A DNA stretch of 64,000 bases. Origin: Longibacter salinarum. Lineage in GTDB: Bacteria; Bacteroidota; Rhodothermia; Rhodothermales; Salinibacteraceae. The translations under genes were made by a program, and so were the position numbers. The DNA is taken from positions 1 through 64,000 of the forward strand of contig NZ_PDEQ01000001.1 of assembly GCF_002554795.1 (NCBI RefSeq), read 5' to 3'. The notes beneath the pieces were generated by a model. It was not told the DNA's origin. It ran no database searches and was given only the letters and a program-made list of their open reading frames with translations. Positions 32,420-45,465 of the stretch are shown here, piece by piece. Position 1 is the stretch's first letter. Every line of letters begins with the position of its first letter.

Positions 32420-33421
32420 TTAGAACCGCACGCGCAAACCGAGCTGGTTGCTTCCGACGATTGGGTCGTACGACACGGACCCGTCCTTCGCAGGTTTGTT
32501 ATCGGAAACGGTTCGCCCAATCAGGTATCCGAGTGCGCCCCCGAGGACGACATCGGAAAGCCAGTGGTTGCCGCTGCGAATGCGTTGCACACCGACGGAT
32601 GTTGCGACCCCGTACGCTGGAATCTGGACCCACCAGTGGTCATAATCATGGGCAATGACGGAGGCGATGGCGAACGCACGCGATGTGTGACCGGATGGCA
32701 TGGACTTCGTCGCGTGAGCACTGCCGAATTTGGCGACGTTCAACTCCCATGGACTGCTGTCTGCGTAGGGGCGTGTGCGTCCGGCCAGACCTTTAAACAG
32801 CCCCGTCGTCACCTTCGTGAGCGCGAGCGCCTCCACGAGGTTGAAGGAGGTCCGTGTAAACTGCTTCTCCTGCAGCGCGATTCCGGTGACGGCGAACGTA
32901 CCGATGGCACCGAGAACGAAGCGATCAGGACCAATTTGATCGTACAGACGCCCCGGTGCCGACGCCGGTGTGGCAACCGATGACAGCGTTGTTTCTGTCT
33001 CCGACGGGACACGTCGTGCCGCCGGTCGATCCAGGCCGGCCATGATGCCGACGACGAGACCCGATGCGCCGATCACTTGCAGCGTCTGATCGCGATCGAG
33101 CGAAAATGGGGCGCGAACGATGGAGAAAACGTCCTGTTGCACGTTTCGCCAGGACGGTATCCACCGATCCGTATGACTCGATGATTGGGAGGTGGACAAC
33201 GAACTGAGGGCGCCGCTCAATGAAGTTGAAAACGGCTGCGATCGAATCGCGCCTCGGGAGGAAAATGATGTCGTCGGACTCCGGCGATTGAATCCCTCGC
33301 TCCGAGTTGTCGAGGCGTCGAGATCGTTCAACCGCGCTTCTCCGACTGTTATTTCACCCCGAAGTTGCGCGCATGCGTCCTTCGGTGCTGACCCTGCACA
33401 GATCAACAGCATCGCCAGCAT
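32420..33421 (-). CDS. PAP2-superfamily phosphatase
   Basis: About 333 residues. ATG 33421 is the only ATG near the hydrophobic leader (MLAMLLICAGSAPKDACAQ); the frame is open to 33589 from a GTG. The three PAP2 motifs are intact: KGLAGRTRPY, SMPSGHTSRAF and RIRSGNHWLSDVVLG. The family dephosphorylates lipid phosphates such as undecaprenyl or phosphatidic acid derivatives, at the membrane or periplasm. Residues between the leader and about 110 are low-complexity. It reads in the same direction as the upstream dnaE. Confidence 0.87.
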   Translation of the reverse strand: MLAMLLICAGSAPKDACAQLRGEITVGEARLNDLDASTTRSEGFNRRSPTTSFSSRGAIRSQPFSTSLSGALSSLSTSQSSSHTDRWIPSWRNVQQDVFSIVRAPFSLDRDQTLQVIGASGLVVGIMAGLDRPAARRVPSETETTLSSVATPASAPGRLYDQIGPDRFVLGAIGTFAVTGIALQEKQFTRTSFNLVEALALTKVTTGLFKGLAGRTRPYADSSPWELNVAKFGSAHATKSMPSGHTSRAFAIASVIAHDYDHWWVQIPAYGVATSVGVQRIRSGNHWLSDVVLGGALGYLIGRTVSDNKPAKDGSVSYDPIVGSNQLGLRVRF

Positions 33422-33712
33422 GCAAAGGAGGCAGGTCTGCGGAGCCGAACCGTGTCTGACCGAGAGGTTACAGACATACTGGATATAGGGGCACTTCGAC
33501 TGTGACGGGACCAAGGTGCTGCGACATTTTCGGGAGGATGGTCGGACGACAGGTATGTAACATACAAAGCCATTACCGTACCTGTCCACCGTCTCTTCAC
33601 AAAAAATGTTAATCTACGGGATTTTTAACCGTTCGCTTTTCATCCGGTCTACTCTTCGCCGTTGATCGCAGCGTCGATCGATGTTATCAGACGCCGTTTC
33701 TGCGACTCTGAT

Positions 33713-37207
<3,495 letters not shown>

Positions 37208-37493
37208 TCGGAGACGTCAGGATCGGGTCGGGCAGGACGGATCAAACGAGCGGGGGCCAGACGGCCAGGAAAAGGCGGTAGTACCCACTCGGGAACGTTC
37301 AACCAAATCATCTGGCCGGGCGAACGCAAGTGAATTGTGATTGCGGTGCGGAGCAATCGTTGCCCCGGGGCGGCAGGGCAGAGATACAAGCTGGAAACCA
37401 TTCATTGACGCTGGGCATGCGTTCTTGATGTAGGACGAGGTTGAGGCTACGTTATTTGAGCCAAACCGTATCTCCGTAACGCCTCAATCGCGT

Positions 37494-38771
37494 ATGCCTA
37501 CCCATTCGAACGAAGCCGTGTCGGCGTCTCTGGACTTAATCCGAAGCGTGACGACGTCAGACGGTATTCTCGCGAGTCCGACGAAGATAACGAATTACCG
37601 CCGCGTCTGGGCACGCGATAGTGTCATCTGCGGAATGGCAGGGTTGGTGGCGGACGACGATACGATCACACAGGGGTTGCGCGATACGCTCGAAACGCTG
37701 GCCTCTGCCATTGGGCCGGATGGGCAGATTCCGTCGAACGTTGCCATTCAGGATGGGCAACCAACGGACGTGAGCTACGGCGGACTCAGCGGCCGCGTCG
37801 ATGCGATCTCCTGGTTCGTCGTCGGCCTCGGACAGTACGTACTCGCGACCGGAGACGTGGCTTTTGGTGCGCGTTATGCTGCCGAGGTGCAGCGCGGACT
37901 GCAGTTGCTGACGGCGTGGGAGTACAATCGGCGCGAACTCGTGTACGTCCCGCTCGGCGGCGATTGGGCGGACGAGTACGTCTTGCACGGCTACGTGCTC
38001 TTCGACCAATTAATGCGTATCTGGGCGCTTCGTGCTGCTCAATGGCTCGGTCTCGGGGACGCTGCCGAGCGGCGAGAGGCGATCGAGCGGCGGGTTACCG
38101 CCACCTTCCGGCTCGACATTGGCGGAAGTTCGGGAGACGGGACGTATCATCCGTATGCCGCAGAGCAAATCATCGAACACGACCGCGTACCACCGTACTG
38201 GCTTCCCGCCCTGAGTCCAGGAGGATACCAGACCCCGTTCGATGGATGGAGCAACGCGCTCGCCGTCTTGCTCAACCTCGGGACGGAGGCGTCCACACGA
38301 CGAACGATCGATGCGGGAGAGGCGATTCGCAGGGACCGTATCGGTTCCCTGGTACCCGCCTTTTGGCCGCCGATCGAGGAAGGCGATCCGGACTGGCATC
38401 TTCTCCAGGGTAATCACCGAGGCACGTTTCACAATCACCCCGGTCACTACCACAACGGTGGTCTCTGGCCGGTCGTAAACGGCTGGTGGGGCTGTGCGCT
38501 GGATGCCGCCGGCCAAACAGATGATGCGCGGTCTGTTCTCAGCGCGATCCATGAGGCCAATCGGCATCAGGAGGGGGATCCCGAGTCGGAGGAGAGCACG
38601 ACACCGCCTTCCTCGGATTGGATCTTTCCGGAGTACCGCGATGCTGAGACGGCCACGCCGGGCGGGACGCGGCCACTTGCATGGAGCGCGGCCGGTGCTG
38701 TACTACTCGATTGCCATCTTGCGGGATTAAAACTCGCCTTCGCGGTCGATCCTACATCGCCCGACAAATAG
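37494..38771 (+). CDS. Six-hairpin glycosidase-like protein (amylo-1,6-glucosidase or invertase type)
   Basis: A 425-residue cytosolic protein with no signal peptide. The conserved core includes YRRVWARDSVICGMAGL (W-x-R-D), GQIPSNVAIQDGQPTDVSYG, and GGDWADEYVLHGYVLFDQLM with an acidic pair suitable as a catalytic acid. Later FHNHPGHYHNGGLWPVVNGW is typical of alpha/alpha-barrel glycosidases of the GH100/GH63/debranching type. It could act on sucrose, glycogen or a compatible-solute glycoside. The exact substrate is not decidable from sequence. It is divergent from dnaE. Confidence 0.75.
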   Translation: MPTHSNEAVSASLDLIRSVTTSDGILASPTKITNYRRVWARDSVICGMAGLVADDDTITQGLRDTLETLASAIGPDGQIPSNVAIQDGQPTDVSYGGLSGRVDAISWFVVGLGQYVLATGDVAFGARYAAEVQRGLQLLTAWEYNRRELVYVPLGGDWADEYVLHGYVLFDQLMRIWALRAAQWLGLGDAAERREAIERRVTATFRLDIGGSSGDGTYHPYAAEQIIEHDRVPPYWLPALSPGGYQTPFDGWSNALAVLLNLGTEASTRRTIDAGEAIRRDRIGSLVPAFWPPIEEGDPDWHLLQGNHRGTFHNHPGHYHNGGLWPVVNGWWGCALDAAGQTDDARSVLSAIHEANRHQEGDPESEESTTPPSSDWIFPEYRDAETATPGGTRPLAWSAAGAVLLDCHLAGLKLAFAVDPTSPDK

Positions 38772-39062
38772 ATTGGAAGGATCGGGAGGGAAGGTTGGCA
38801 AACATGGACCGGCCGAAAGGTTTTCTCGCGGTTCGTTGGACGTAGCCTGGACCGTCGGTACGGCGGGGCCATCTACAAAAACCGTCGATTCTTTTGCCTC
38901 TGTAGCTTATTGCAGGTTTGTCGCTCTTCTGGAAAAATCGGACAACAGGAATCGGTCGCTCTGCACGCAAGTTGAGCAGACAGCACTATTCAGGTGGTTT
39001 TATAAATCTTCTGTGCGTCGGCAATCTCCGCGTGACGTCTCATTTGACTCTCTTCGTCTCTC

Positions 39063-39788
39063 ATGCGTGACCTCTACATTATCTATCTGGACCGCTATCA
39101 TCTCGGCGATCCTCTTTTCGTTAAGAAGATGGCCAAGCAAATTACGCAGGGACCGCAGCGGGACTGTCTCATTATTCATGGAAGCGGCGAAAAAGTGGAG
39201 CGCACGCTTGAGGCCCAGGGGATTTTCCCGGAGCGCCGCCGTGGTGTTCTGGATGTCGATTCGAAGGAGCACAAGCGCCTGGTCGAGCGGGCGGTGCGCG
39301 AGGCGAACAAAGAGATTGTCGGATCGCTCACAGATGAAGTTGTGAGTACCGTCGGCATTCAGGGAACGGACCGTGGTCTGCTACGGGTCGCACAGCACGA
39401 CGGCGAGGAGGGCGATGAGGTATCTACAGGTAAAACCGGTTGGCTCGAGGCCCTGCTCAAGCAACATGTCGTCGGCGTGGTCTCCAGTTTGGCGAAGTCC
39501 GACGGTGGTGGCGTCCGCGAAGTGTGGACTGCCGATGCCGTGACCGCGATTGCCTCCGCCCTGAAGGAATCTCTCGATCCTACTGTCGTTTTTCTCTCGA
39601 AAACCGGTCAGGCTGGTGTTAGAGACGCTACGGGGACGAAGGAGGATGTGGCTATTGACGACGCAAATGATGCTATCGTCGAGCCCGAAGCGGCCCGACA
39701 CGTTGTCGCCGCGGGATGGCCGGCGATTCTTACGTCACCGGACGGATTATGGAGCGACCCGGTACGCGCGACACGCTTGCATGCTTGA
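39063..39788 (+). CDS. Divergent acetylglutamate kinase-like protein
   Basis: A 241-residue protein that resembles amino-acid kinases. LIIHGSGEKVERTLEAQGI parallels the HGGG...LE..GI region of acetylglutamate kinase. VERAVREANKEIVGSL and VSTVGIQGTDRGLLRV parallel its V..NK.LV and G.SG.D..L segments. VREVWTADAVTAIASAL occupies the position of the catalytic-domain helices. The N-terminal K-x-G-G phosphate loop is missing (YIIYLDRYHLGDPLF instead), as is the usual N-acetyl site spacing. It may be a kinase-fold protein with a changed role, or a LysW-type variant. It is not next to arginine genes. Confidence 0.6.
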   Translation: MRDLYIIYLDRYHLGDPLFVKKMAKQITQGPQRDCLIIHGSGEKVERTLEAQGIFPERRRGVLDVDSKEHKRLVERAVREANKEIVGSLTDEVVSTVGIQGTDRGLLRVAQHDGEEGDEVSTGKTGWLEALLKQHVVGVVSSLAKSDGGGVREVWTADAVTAIASALKESLDPTVVFLSKTGQAGVRDATGTKEDVAIDDANDAIVEPEAARHVVAAGWPAILTSPDGLWSDPVRATRLHA

Positions 39789-39847
39789 ACGTTTCGGTAA
39801 AACGGCGTTTAAGTCGCGCTAAGGGGGGTTTCTCCAGCAAAACCGGC

Positions 39848-39876
39848 TTGACAGGGGCTCAAGGGGACCTTATGTT
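39848..39876 (+). promoter_or_regulatory. Sigma-70-like promoter of the histone H1-like gene
   Basis: TTGACA (39848-39853) and TATGTT (39871-39876) are separated by 17 bases. This is a near-consensus promoter about 75 bases upstream of the start at 39950. A GGAGG (39935-39939) lies 10 bases before the ATG. Confidence 0.7.
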
Positions 39877-39949
39877 CGGGTCATAGTAATCGAGACGTAC
39901 CGTCTGTGAAGACGTACACCACGCAAACTTTAACGGAGGCGACTCAAAT

Positions 39950-40141
39950 ATGAGTAAGTTCGAAGAACGCTACGAAGAGCTCACGAACACCGTCAAGGAA
40001 GCCGAGGAGGACCTCATGAAGTTCTATGAGAAGGGCAACAAGGCGGCTGGTACCCGGGCTCGGAAGAGCATGATGGAGCTGAAGAAGCTCGCCCACGAAA
40101 TCCGCCAGGAGATCCAGGAGATCAAGAACGAAGAGCTGTAA
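39950..40141 (+). CDS. Histone H1-like protein
   Basis: A 63-residue basic/acidic helical protein. EKGNKAAGTRARKSMMELK followed by KLAHEIRQEIQEIK is the signature of Bacteroidota histone H1-like proteins, related to chlamydial Hc1. Such proteins bind DNA and are proposed nucleoid components. It is a single-gene unit with its own strong promoter, good ribosome-binding site (GGAGG) and terminator, as expected for an abundant protein. The family's lysine-rich C-terminal tail is very short here, so DNA affinity may be weak. Confidence 0.85.
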   Translation: MSKFEERYEELTNTVKEAEEDLMKFYEKGNKAAGTRARKSMMELKKLAHEIRQEIQEIKNEEL

Positions 40142-40177
40142 ATCTCCTCTTCGGATTTCAGTGCCTCTGGCACGAAG

Positions 40178-40210
40178 GGCTATGTCGTAATGGCGGCATA
40201 GCCTTTTTCT
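40178..40210 (+). terminator. Terminator of the histone H1-like gene
   Basis: GGCTATG (40178-40184) pairs with CATAGCC (40197-40203), followed by TTTTTCT. It lies 37 bases after the stop codon. Confidence 0.85.
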
Positions 40211-40364
40211 GTATGTAACCGGTGTGTCCTCCGTTGGTCACACGGGCAAATTTCTTCCATTTTGATAGTACCCGCTTTCGTCACGCGTTATCATACGAGC
40301 GTGGGCGGTCCAACCTTTCGCCTACAGTATAGGCTATTTCACTCACTCGAAACGCGCAACCTGA

Positions 40365-41336
40365 ATGACTGGCTCTCATCCTGCGCAGCTCCGGTTTTCT
40401 CATCTCCCTGTCGTCGCCCTGCTCGTTGGTCTCATTGCACTGCTCGTTAGTGTAGCGCCGGTGCAGGCACAGGAAGACACCTCCTCCGACTCGCTCGGTG
40501 TCTGGACCACCGATTTAAGTGGCAAATTATCTGGCTCTCAGGCCGCCTACAGCAACTGGCAGGAAGGGGGCGTCAACTCTCTCGCCTTTACAACGTCACT
40601 TGATGGCACGTTCGAGCGGAGGGGGCGGCACTGGATTCAACGGCACCAGGCGCGTTTTGGCTTCGGGATCCTGCGCCAGGACTTCGATCAGGACGACAAG
40701 AGTGAGGTGCGGAAGGCCGATGACCTGATTCGGCTGGAGTCAACGCTCCGATATCAAGGAAATGGCTTCTTCCGTATCTTCAATCCCACGATCGCTGGTA
40801 ACGTCCGCACGCAGTTCGCCAAAGGATTTGCATTCGCCGGTCAGGACAACCCGTATCCGGATAGCAATCCGCTCGGGGGCGAAATACCAGACGGCGAGCG
40901 GCGGCTCGTATCGAAATTTCTGGCTCCAGCGTTCATTACGGAGTCGATCGGTCTGACGTACGAGCCGGCAACGTGGGTACAGATGCGCTTTGCGTTCGCC
41001 TCCAAGCAAACCGTTGTCGTCGAGGACCAGCTGAAGGTGCTCTACGATGTCGATATCGACAAGGCAGCGCGCGTCGAGGCAGGTGCAGAGTATGCGGTAG
41101 ATGTCAATCGAAAGCTGTCGGACGACATCCGGTACAAGTCGAATCTGAACACCTTCTTTTCTTTCAACCAGACGGAAGACCCGCCGGATGTGCTTTGGGG
41201 CAACGTTCTTCAACTGAAGGTTAACGACTACATCAGTACGGAGCTTGAGGTGACGTTGCTGTTCGACAAAAACGTCGATGATCGTGTTCAACTGAAAGAG
41301 GTTCTTTCCGTCGGTGTCTCCTTCAATGTGCTGTAG
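40365..41336 (+). CDS. DUF3078 outer-membrane-type protein
   Basis: A 323-residue protein with a signal peptide (LLVGLIALLVSVAPVQAQ). The region after it, SGSQAAYSNWQEGGVNSLAF, and the alternating aromatic beta-strands to the C-terminus match DUF3078, a Bacteroidota family predicted to form outer-membrane beta-barrels. The C-terminal strand ends in VSFNVL. No known substrate. The next gene begins 63 bases later on the same strand. Confidence 0.82.
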   Translation: MTGSHPAQLRFSHLPVVALLVGLIALLVSVAPVQAQEDTSSDSLGVWTTDLSGKLSGSQAAYSNWQEGGVNSLAFTTSLDGTFERRGRHWIQRHQARFGFGILRQDFDQDDKSEVRKADDLIRLESTLRYQGNGFFRIFNPTIAGNVRTQFAKGFAFAGQDNPYPDSNPLGGEIPDGERRLVSKFLAPAFITESIGLTYEPATWVQMRFAFASKQTVVVEDQLKVLYDVDIDKAARVEAGAEYAVDVNRKLSDDIRYKSNLNTFFSFNQTEDPPDVLWGNVLQLKVNDYISTELEVTLLFDKNVDDRVQLKEVLSVGVSFNVL

Positions 41337-41399
41337 GTGACGCTCAGGTTGCTAGACCCAAGGCAGACGTCAGACACGTAACGCCACGCAGCATTTTCC

Positions 41400-43733
41400 G
41401 TGAAACGAGACCGCTGGATATACATCGCGTACGTGGTCTCAGGCGTCTGCCTCTGGCCGATTCCTCTGCTAAATGTGCTCCACGCGGAGTCATCGGCGGT
41501 CGTCGCGACGATAGCGTTTTTTGTGTCCGGCTGGGTCGCGTCGGCTCGCTTCGACTCATCAACGTCTCTCCGATCTGCCGTTCGGGTCGGCCGTCGCCTT
41601 CTCCTTCCGGCATTCATTCCGGCCGGTCTGCTTACGGCTTCCATGTTGTGGGCGCCCAATTGTGGCTATCTCCTTGGAGCCGGATTGTACCTTCTCTTTG
41701 TACCGGTCAGTGTCGTCTTCGCGACGGGTCTCGCTTATTTTCTGACAGGGACCGGTCTGCGTCGCCCTTCCCACTGGTTTGTCATGGTTGGCGTGGTTCT
41801 CCTCGTAGCAGGGCCCGCCTACGATCTTGGGTTTCATCCCCAGTTTTTCACGTACAACCACGTGTTCGGGGGAATCCTGGGGCCGATCTATGACGAGCAA
41901 CTGGCAATCCGCCCAGGTCTATTCTGGTTTCGCGGTGTGACTCTTCTTTGGACGCTCGGCGCAGTTCTCGTCGGAATGCGTCTGCGAGGCGAAGGCGGTC
42001 GCTGGATTACGGGCGCGGTGATGGGGGCGGCGCTTCTGATTGGGATCAGCTACCTCTTTTCCGCGCGACTCGGATTTAATGTCACGGAAGCATATCTCAA
42101 GCAAGCGCTGCCCGGCACGCGCACGACGACGCATTTCGAAATTCACTACGATCCCGGCGCACATTCGGATGCGGAAGTGAGGTCGTGGGCACGGATGCAG
42201 GAATTCGGGTACGCCGAACTGGCCGACCGGTTGAGCGCTGATCCTGCGGCGGATGAACGTATCCTCACGTTCGTCTATCCATCGCCGCGAGTGAAAGCTC
42301 GTTTGACCGGGGCACGAACGACGTCTGTGGCGCCTGTCTGGTTATCCCGCGCGCAATCGCATGTACTCGTCGGTCGGCTTGAGTCTAGTTTCCAGCATGA
42401 ACTCGCTCACCTTTTCGCTCGGCCGTATGGTTTGCCCGGGCTGAATGCTTCCTGGTCCGTCGGCCTCGTCGAGGGATGGGCGGTTGCGCTGGAGCCACCG
42501 ACGCTGGCACCGTCCTCCGACGATCTGGTGCGCGCGGCCCGCGGACGAACCGGTCTGAGCGACGATCTGCCCTCGGCCGTCGCCTCCCGTCTATCACCGT
42601 TTGGATTCTGGACGGATCGGGGAGCGGTCTCATACACGACGATGGGATCCTTCGTGCGGTATCTGCTCGAGCGGTACGGACCCGAGCCGCTGAAATCGGT
42701 TTATGCCACGGCAGCGTTCGAGTCCGTCTACGGAAAACCCGTTCGCGAGCTCGCGGAGGAATGGAGCGCCTCTCTGGAGAAAGCGAGCACGATCGATGCG
42801 GAGGCAGGTGGAACGGCGGCCCGCTGGTTTTCGCGGCCGTCGTTGTTTGAAACGGAGTGTCCGCATTATGTGCCCCCTTATCGGCGGCGCATTCAGCAGG
42901 CCCAGCGAGAACTCGCCGCGGAGGATTCGGTCGATGCCCGACGTTTCCTGCAGGAGGCGGTAAGCCTAGAGCCCCGATCGGCAAATGCCCACGTCCGTCT
43001 CGCGCGTCTTCTGCTCGCAATGGATTCGTCGCCTGCATCGGTTTTGGAAAAGGTGAACAGCCTGGATCCAGAATGGCACACGCCATCAGTCACGCTTCTG
43101 CGTGCCGATCTGACTGCTCTCACAGGCGATCTGGAAGAGGCTCGTCGGCTCTATGCGAAGACGACAATCGCGATTCCGTCCTATGAAACAGATGCGCGAG
43201 CGAACGTGATGCTGCGCTCGCTTTCCGCGTCGTCTCCCTCGCTCACCCGACTTCTGACGATCGGGGGGACAGCGGAGGAGAAGGCGAGACGGTTCGCACA
43301 TCACGCGAGCACTGCGTCGGGGCGAGAGGCAATTCTCGGTCACATCTGGGCTGCTTGGATGTATCGGGCGGCTCACGATGCGCGTCGCGTCGCGGAGATG
43401 TGGGGACGAATCCTTCCCGACCGCCCGAGGCATACGCGACAACGTGTACAAGACGTGACGAATGAGGTCGTAGGGGACCGGTTGCCGCGTGCGTGGCAGG
43501 TTGCCCTGTCAGATGAATTGCTTCGGTCGGTCCTCCATGCCGACATGCGTACTGGACGTGCAGAACGCGTTGGTCGTGAGGCCAAGCAAATGGCCGCGAT
43601 GATGCAAGAGGCAGGTGCGAAACAGGAGGCGCGTGTTTGGCTCCATCTCGCGGCTCAAGCCGAATGGGTCGAGCAGGGGGAAGGGCGTACGCAGAAGCGT
43701 GACGATGTGGGGGAGTCGCTGGCCGGCGGTTGA
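41400..43733 (+). CDS. Membrane-anchored gluzincin-type metalloprotease with TPR-like tail
   Basis: A 777-residue protein from GTG 41400. Residues 1-220 contain about seven hydrophobic spans. Residues about 235-330 (THFEIHYDPGAHSDAEVRSW, then FVYPSP) precede SFQHELAHLFARPYGLPG, where H-E-L-A-H is a complete HExxH zinc motif. WSVGLVEGWAVALEPP downstream supplies a candidate third ligand Glu. This resembles the peptidase-MA-like domain. Residues about 490-770 form helical repeats (RRFLQEAVSLEPRSANAHVRL), probably TPR. It is likely an inner-membrane protease with an extracytoplasmic or cytosolic catalytic domain; the topology is undecided. Confidence 0.75.
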   Translation: MKRDRWIYIAYVVSGVCLWPIPLLNVLHAESSAVVATIAFFVSGWVASARFDSSTSLRSAVRVGRRLLLPAFIPAGLLTASMLWAPNCGYLLGAGLYLLFVPVSVVFATGLAYFLTGTGLRRPSHWFVMVGVVLLVAGPAYDLGFHPQFFTYNHVFGGILGPIYDEQLAIRPGLFWFRGVTLLWTLGAVLVGMRLRGEGGRWITGAVMGAALLIGISYLFSARLGFNVTEAYLKQALPGTRTTTHFEIHYDPGAHSDAEVRSWARMQEFGYAELADRLSADPAADERILTFVYPSPRVKARLTGARTTSVAPVWLSRAQSHVLVGRLESSFQHELAHLFARPYGLPGLNASWSVGLVEGWAVALEPPTLAPSSDDLVRAARGRTGLSDDLPSAVASRLSPFGFWTDRGAVSYTTMGSFVRYLLERYGPEPLKSVYATAAFESVYGKPVRELAEEWSASLEKASTIDAEAGGTAARWFSRPSLFETECPHYVPPYRRRIQQAQRELAAEDSVDARRFLQEAVSLEPRSANAHVRLARLLLAMDSSPASVLEKVNSLDPEWHTPSVTLLRADLTALTGDLEEARRLYAKTTIAIPSYETDARANVMLRSLSASSPSLTRLLTIGGTAEEKARRFAHHASTASGREAILGHIWAAWMYRAAHDARRVAEMWGRILPDRPRHTRQRVQDVTNEVVGDRLPRAWQVALSDELLRSVLHADMRTGRAERVGREAKQMAAMMQEAGAKQEARVWLHLAAQAEWVEQGEGRTQKRDDVGESLAGG

Positions 43734-43815
43734 GCGCCACGATCAAAGGGGCTATACTTCCGTAGCAGTACCGTCCCGATCACATTCGGCTGCATTTTCC
43801 TCGACTCGGTTCGAC

Positions 43816-45141
43816 ATGACTGTTTGTTCTTCCTGGACGTTTTCGCCGGCCGCCTGTCGTCGAGGCCTCGCGTTCATTCTGTTCTGTTTTGTGCTTACTG
43901 GATGCGCGACGACGGAGTCGACCAACAACGGCGAATCGTCGACTCCTGCGCGGTCGTCGGGGCTCCGCCTCGCCCCTCAGGTTGACCGAGCGAAGACCGT
44001 TCAACTTTTCCGGGGAACGAACGAGGCCGCACCGCCGATTTTACGCCTCAATGGCTCGCAAACGTTGACACTGGCCTTTGACCTGCTGGGCGAGTCCGAC
44101 GGACCGGTTTCCGTGTACTTCTACCACGCCAATCGTGAGTGGGAGCGGGATCCGTCTTCATCGCGTTTCTTAGCCAGTTTTCAGTCGGACAATGTCCTCG
44201 ATTATTCGCCATCGCAGGGGACGGAGGTTCGGTACACGCATTACCGCTACTCCTTTCCGAACGATGACATCCAGTTCGAGGCGAGTGGTAACTACATCGT
44301 TCGGGTGACGGAGCAGGGGAGAGAAGATGCCGTTCTGTTCGAGCGACCGTTTTTTATTACGGAGGATGCCGGATCCCTGAATCTTGGAGTCGAGGGGATC
44401 ATCGTCACCGGGCAGCAGGTGCCGTCGGATCGGCCTATCGCGCAGTACGTTCCGCCAGCGGCCCTCGGGAGTAGCACGTACGACTACGCCGTATGCTTCG
44501 TCCGAAATGCTGACTACTCGACGTCACGATGCGCTGACCGGTCGCGTCTCATGCCGTCCGATGGAGTAGAATTCGAGTTATCTCGAGACCGTGCGTTCGA
44601 TCCCATCCGATCACGGCATGCACTGGACCTCAGCCAGCTCCGTGTCGGGCCTCGTATCGAACGCGTCGATCGGTCGGTTTCGCCGTTCCAAGTCATGCTT
44701 GAGCCAGACGTTGCACGGTTTGCCGGGACGCCATTCCGAGATCCCCTCGGTTCACAGATCGTCGTGTCGGATGCCGTTACGGCACTTTCTCGACCGGAGA
44801 CGGCTGCCGAGTATGTTCAGGCAACCTTTGCTTTCGTGCCACCGGATGAGCAGCCGGTCAGTGGTGATGTTGTTATTGCCGGTGGATTTACCGGAGGACA
44901 GGTTCGTCCCGAAAACGCGATGCGATGGGTGATGAACCGCGGACGGTACGAAGTTGACGTGTTGCTGAAACAGGGGCGCTACGAATATTTCTATGCCTCG
45001 GACGATCCGCAGTTAGAGGCGGCGATGAATCGCAACATCACCCCGGCACCGGATCGGTACGTCGCGTTCGTTTACTACCGGGACATTACGCTTAGTTCGG
45101 ATCGGCTGGTCAATGTCGGGACCGTGGAGGGAGTACGTTGA
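43816..45141 (+). CDS. T9SS plug-like lipoprotein (DUF5103)
   Basis: A 441-residue protein from ATG 43816, chosen because it gives the signal peptide ending in lipobox LTGC; the frame is open to 43615 but overlaps the previous gene. The order of motifs LRLNGSQTLTLAFDLLG, VSVYFYHANREW, EASGNYIVRVTE and FVYYRD matches DUF5103, named the type IX secretion plug protein after its role sealing the SprA translocon in Flavobacterium. It fits the T9SS substrate at 18484. No other T9SS core genes are in the window. Confidence 0.78.
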   Translation: MTVCSSWTFSPAACRRGLAFILFCFVLTGCATTESTNNGESSTPARSSGLRLAPQVDRAKTVQLFRGTNEAAPPILRLNGSQTLTLAFDLLGESDGPVSVYFYHANREWERDPSSSRFLASFQSDNVLDYSPSQGTEVRYTHYRYSFPNDDIQFEASGNYIVRVTEQGREDAVLFERPFFITEDAGSLNLGVEGIIVTGQQVPSDRPIAQYVPPAALGSSTYDYAVCFVRNADYSTSRCADRSRLMPSDGVEFELSRDRAFDPIRSRHALDLSQLRVGPRIERVDRSVSPFQVMLEPDVARFAGTPFRDPLGSQIVVSDAVTALSRPETAAEYVQATFAFVPPDEQPVSGDVVIAGGFTGGQVRPENAMRWVMNRGRYEVDVLLKQGRYEYFYASDDPQLEAAMNRNITPAPDRYVAFVYYRDITLSSDRLVNVGTVEGVR

Positions 45142-45192
45142 CGGGATCGTCCCGCAGCGTGCGCGGAAGGGAAGCAACAGGGCACAACAGAA

Positions 45193-45225
45193 AACGCCCC
45201 GGCTGCCAGAAGCAACCGGGGCGTT
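45193..45225. terminator. Shared terminator between convergent genes
   Basis: AACGCCCCGG (45193-45202) pairs with CCGGGGCGTT (45216-45225). On the minus strand it is followed by TTCTG, which suits the cold-shock gene 25 bases upstream. On the plus strand it follows the plug gene by about 50 bases. Confidence 0.85.
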
Positions 45226-45249
45226 CGCACATCGTGACGTCAGAGGTGG

Positions 45250-45465
45250 TTAGCCGATCACGTCAACGTCCTGCGCATTCGGGCCTTTGTCTGTATGGCC
45301 GACCGTAAATTCTACGCGGTCGTTCTCATTCAGAGTTTTGAACCCATCAGTGTTGATTTCACTGTAGTGCACGAAAAGGTCCTCACCTCCCTCTTCAGGC
45401 ACGATGAAACCAAATCCTTTCTCGTTGCTGAACCATTTGACGGTTCCGACTTTGCGCTCTTCCAT
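45250..45465 (-). CDS. Cold-shock domain protein
   Basis: A 71-residue single cold-shock domain from ATG 45465 ([17 protein letters not shown]); a start 17 codons upstream is not conserved. RNP1 (KGFGFI) and RNP2-like (DLFVHYS) motifs are intact, and the protein ends in [11 protein letters not shown]. It binds single-stranded RNA or DNA as a chaperone. The 350-base upstream region contains inverted repeats, as expected for a structured cold-shock leader. Confidence 0.96.
   Translation of the reverse strand: MEERKVGTVKWFSNEKGFGFIVPEEGGEDLFVHYSEINTDGFKTLNENDRVEFTVGHTDKGPNAQDVDVIG

Noticed and set aside
40262-40450. Short frame overlapping the DUF3078 start
   Set aside because: It precedes and overlaps the signal peptide of the real gene and has no ribosome binding site.
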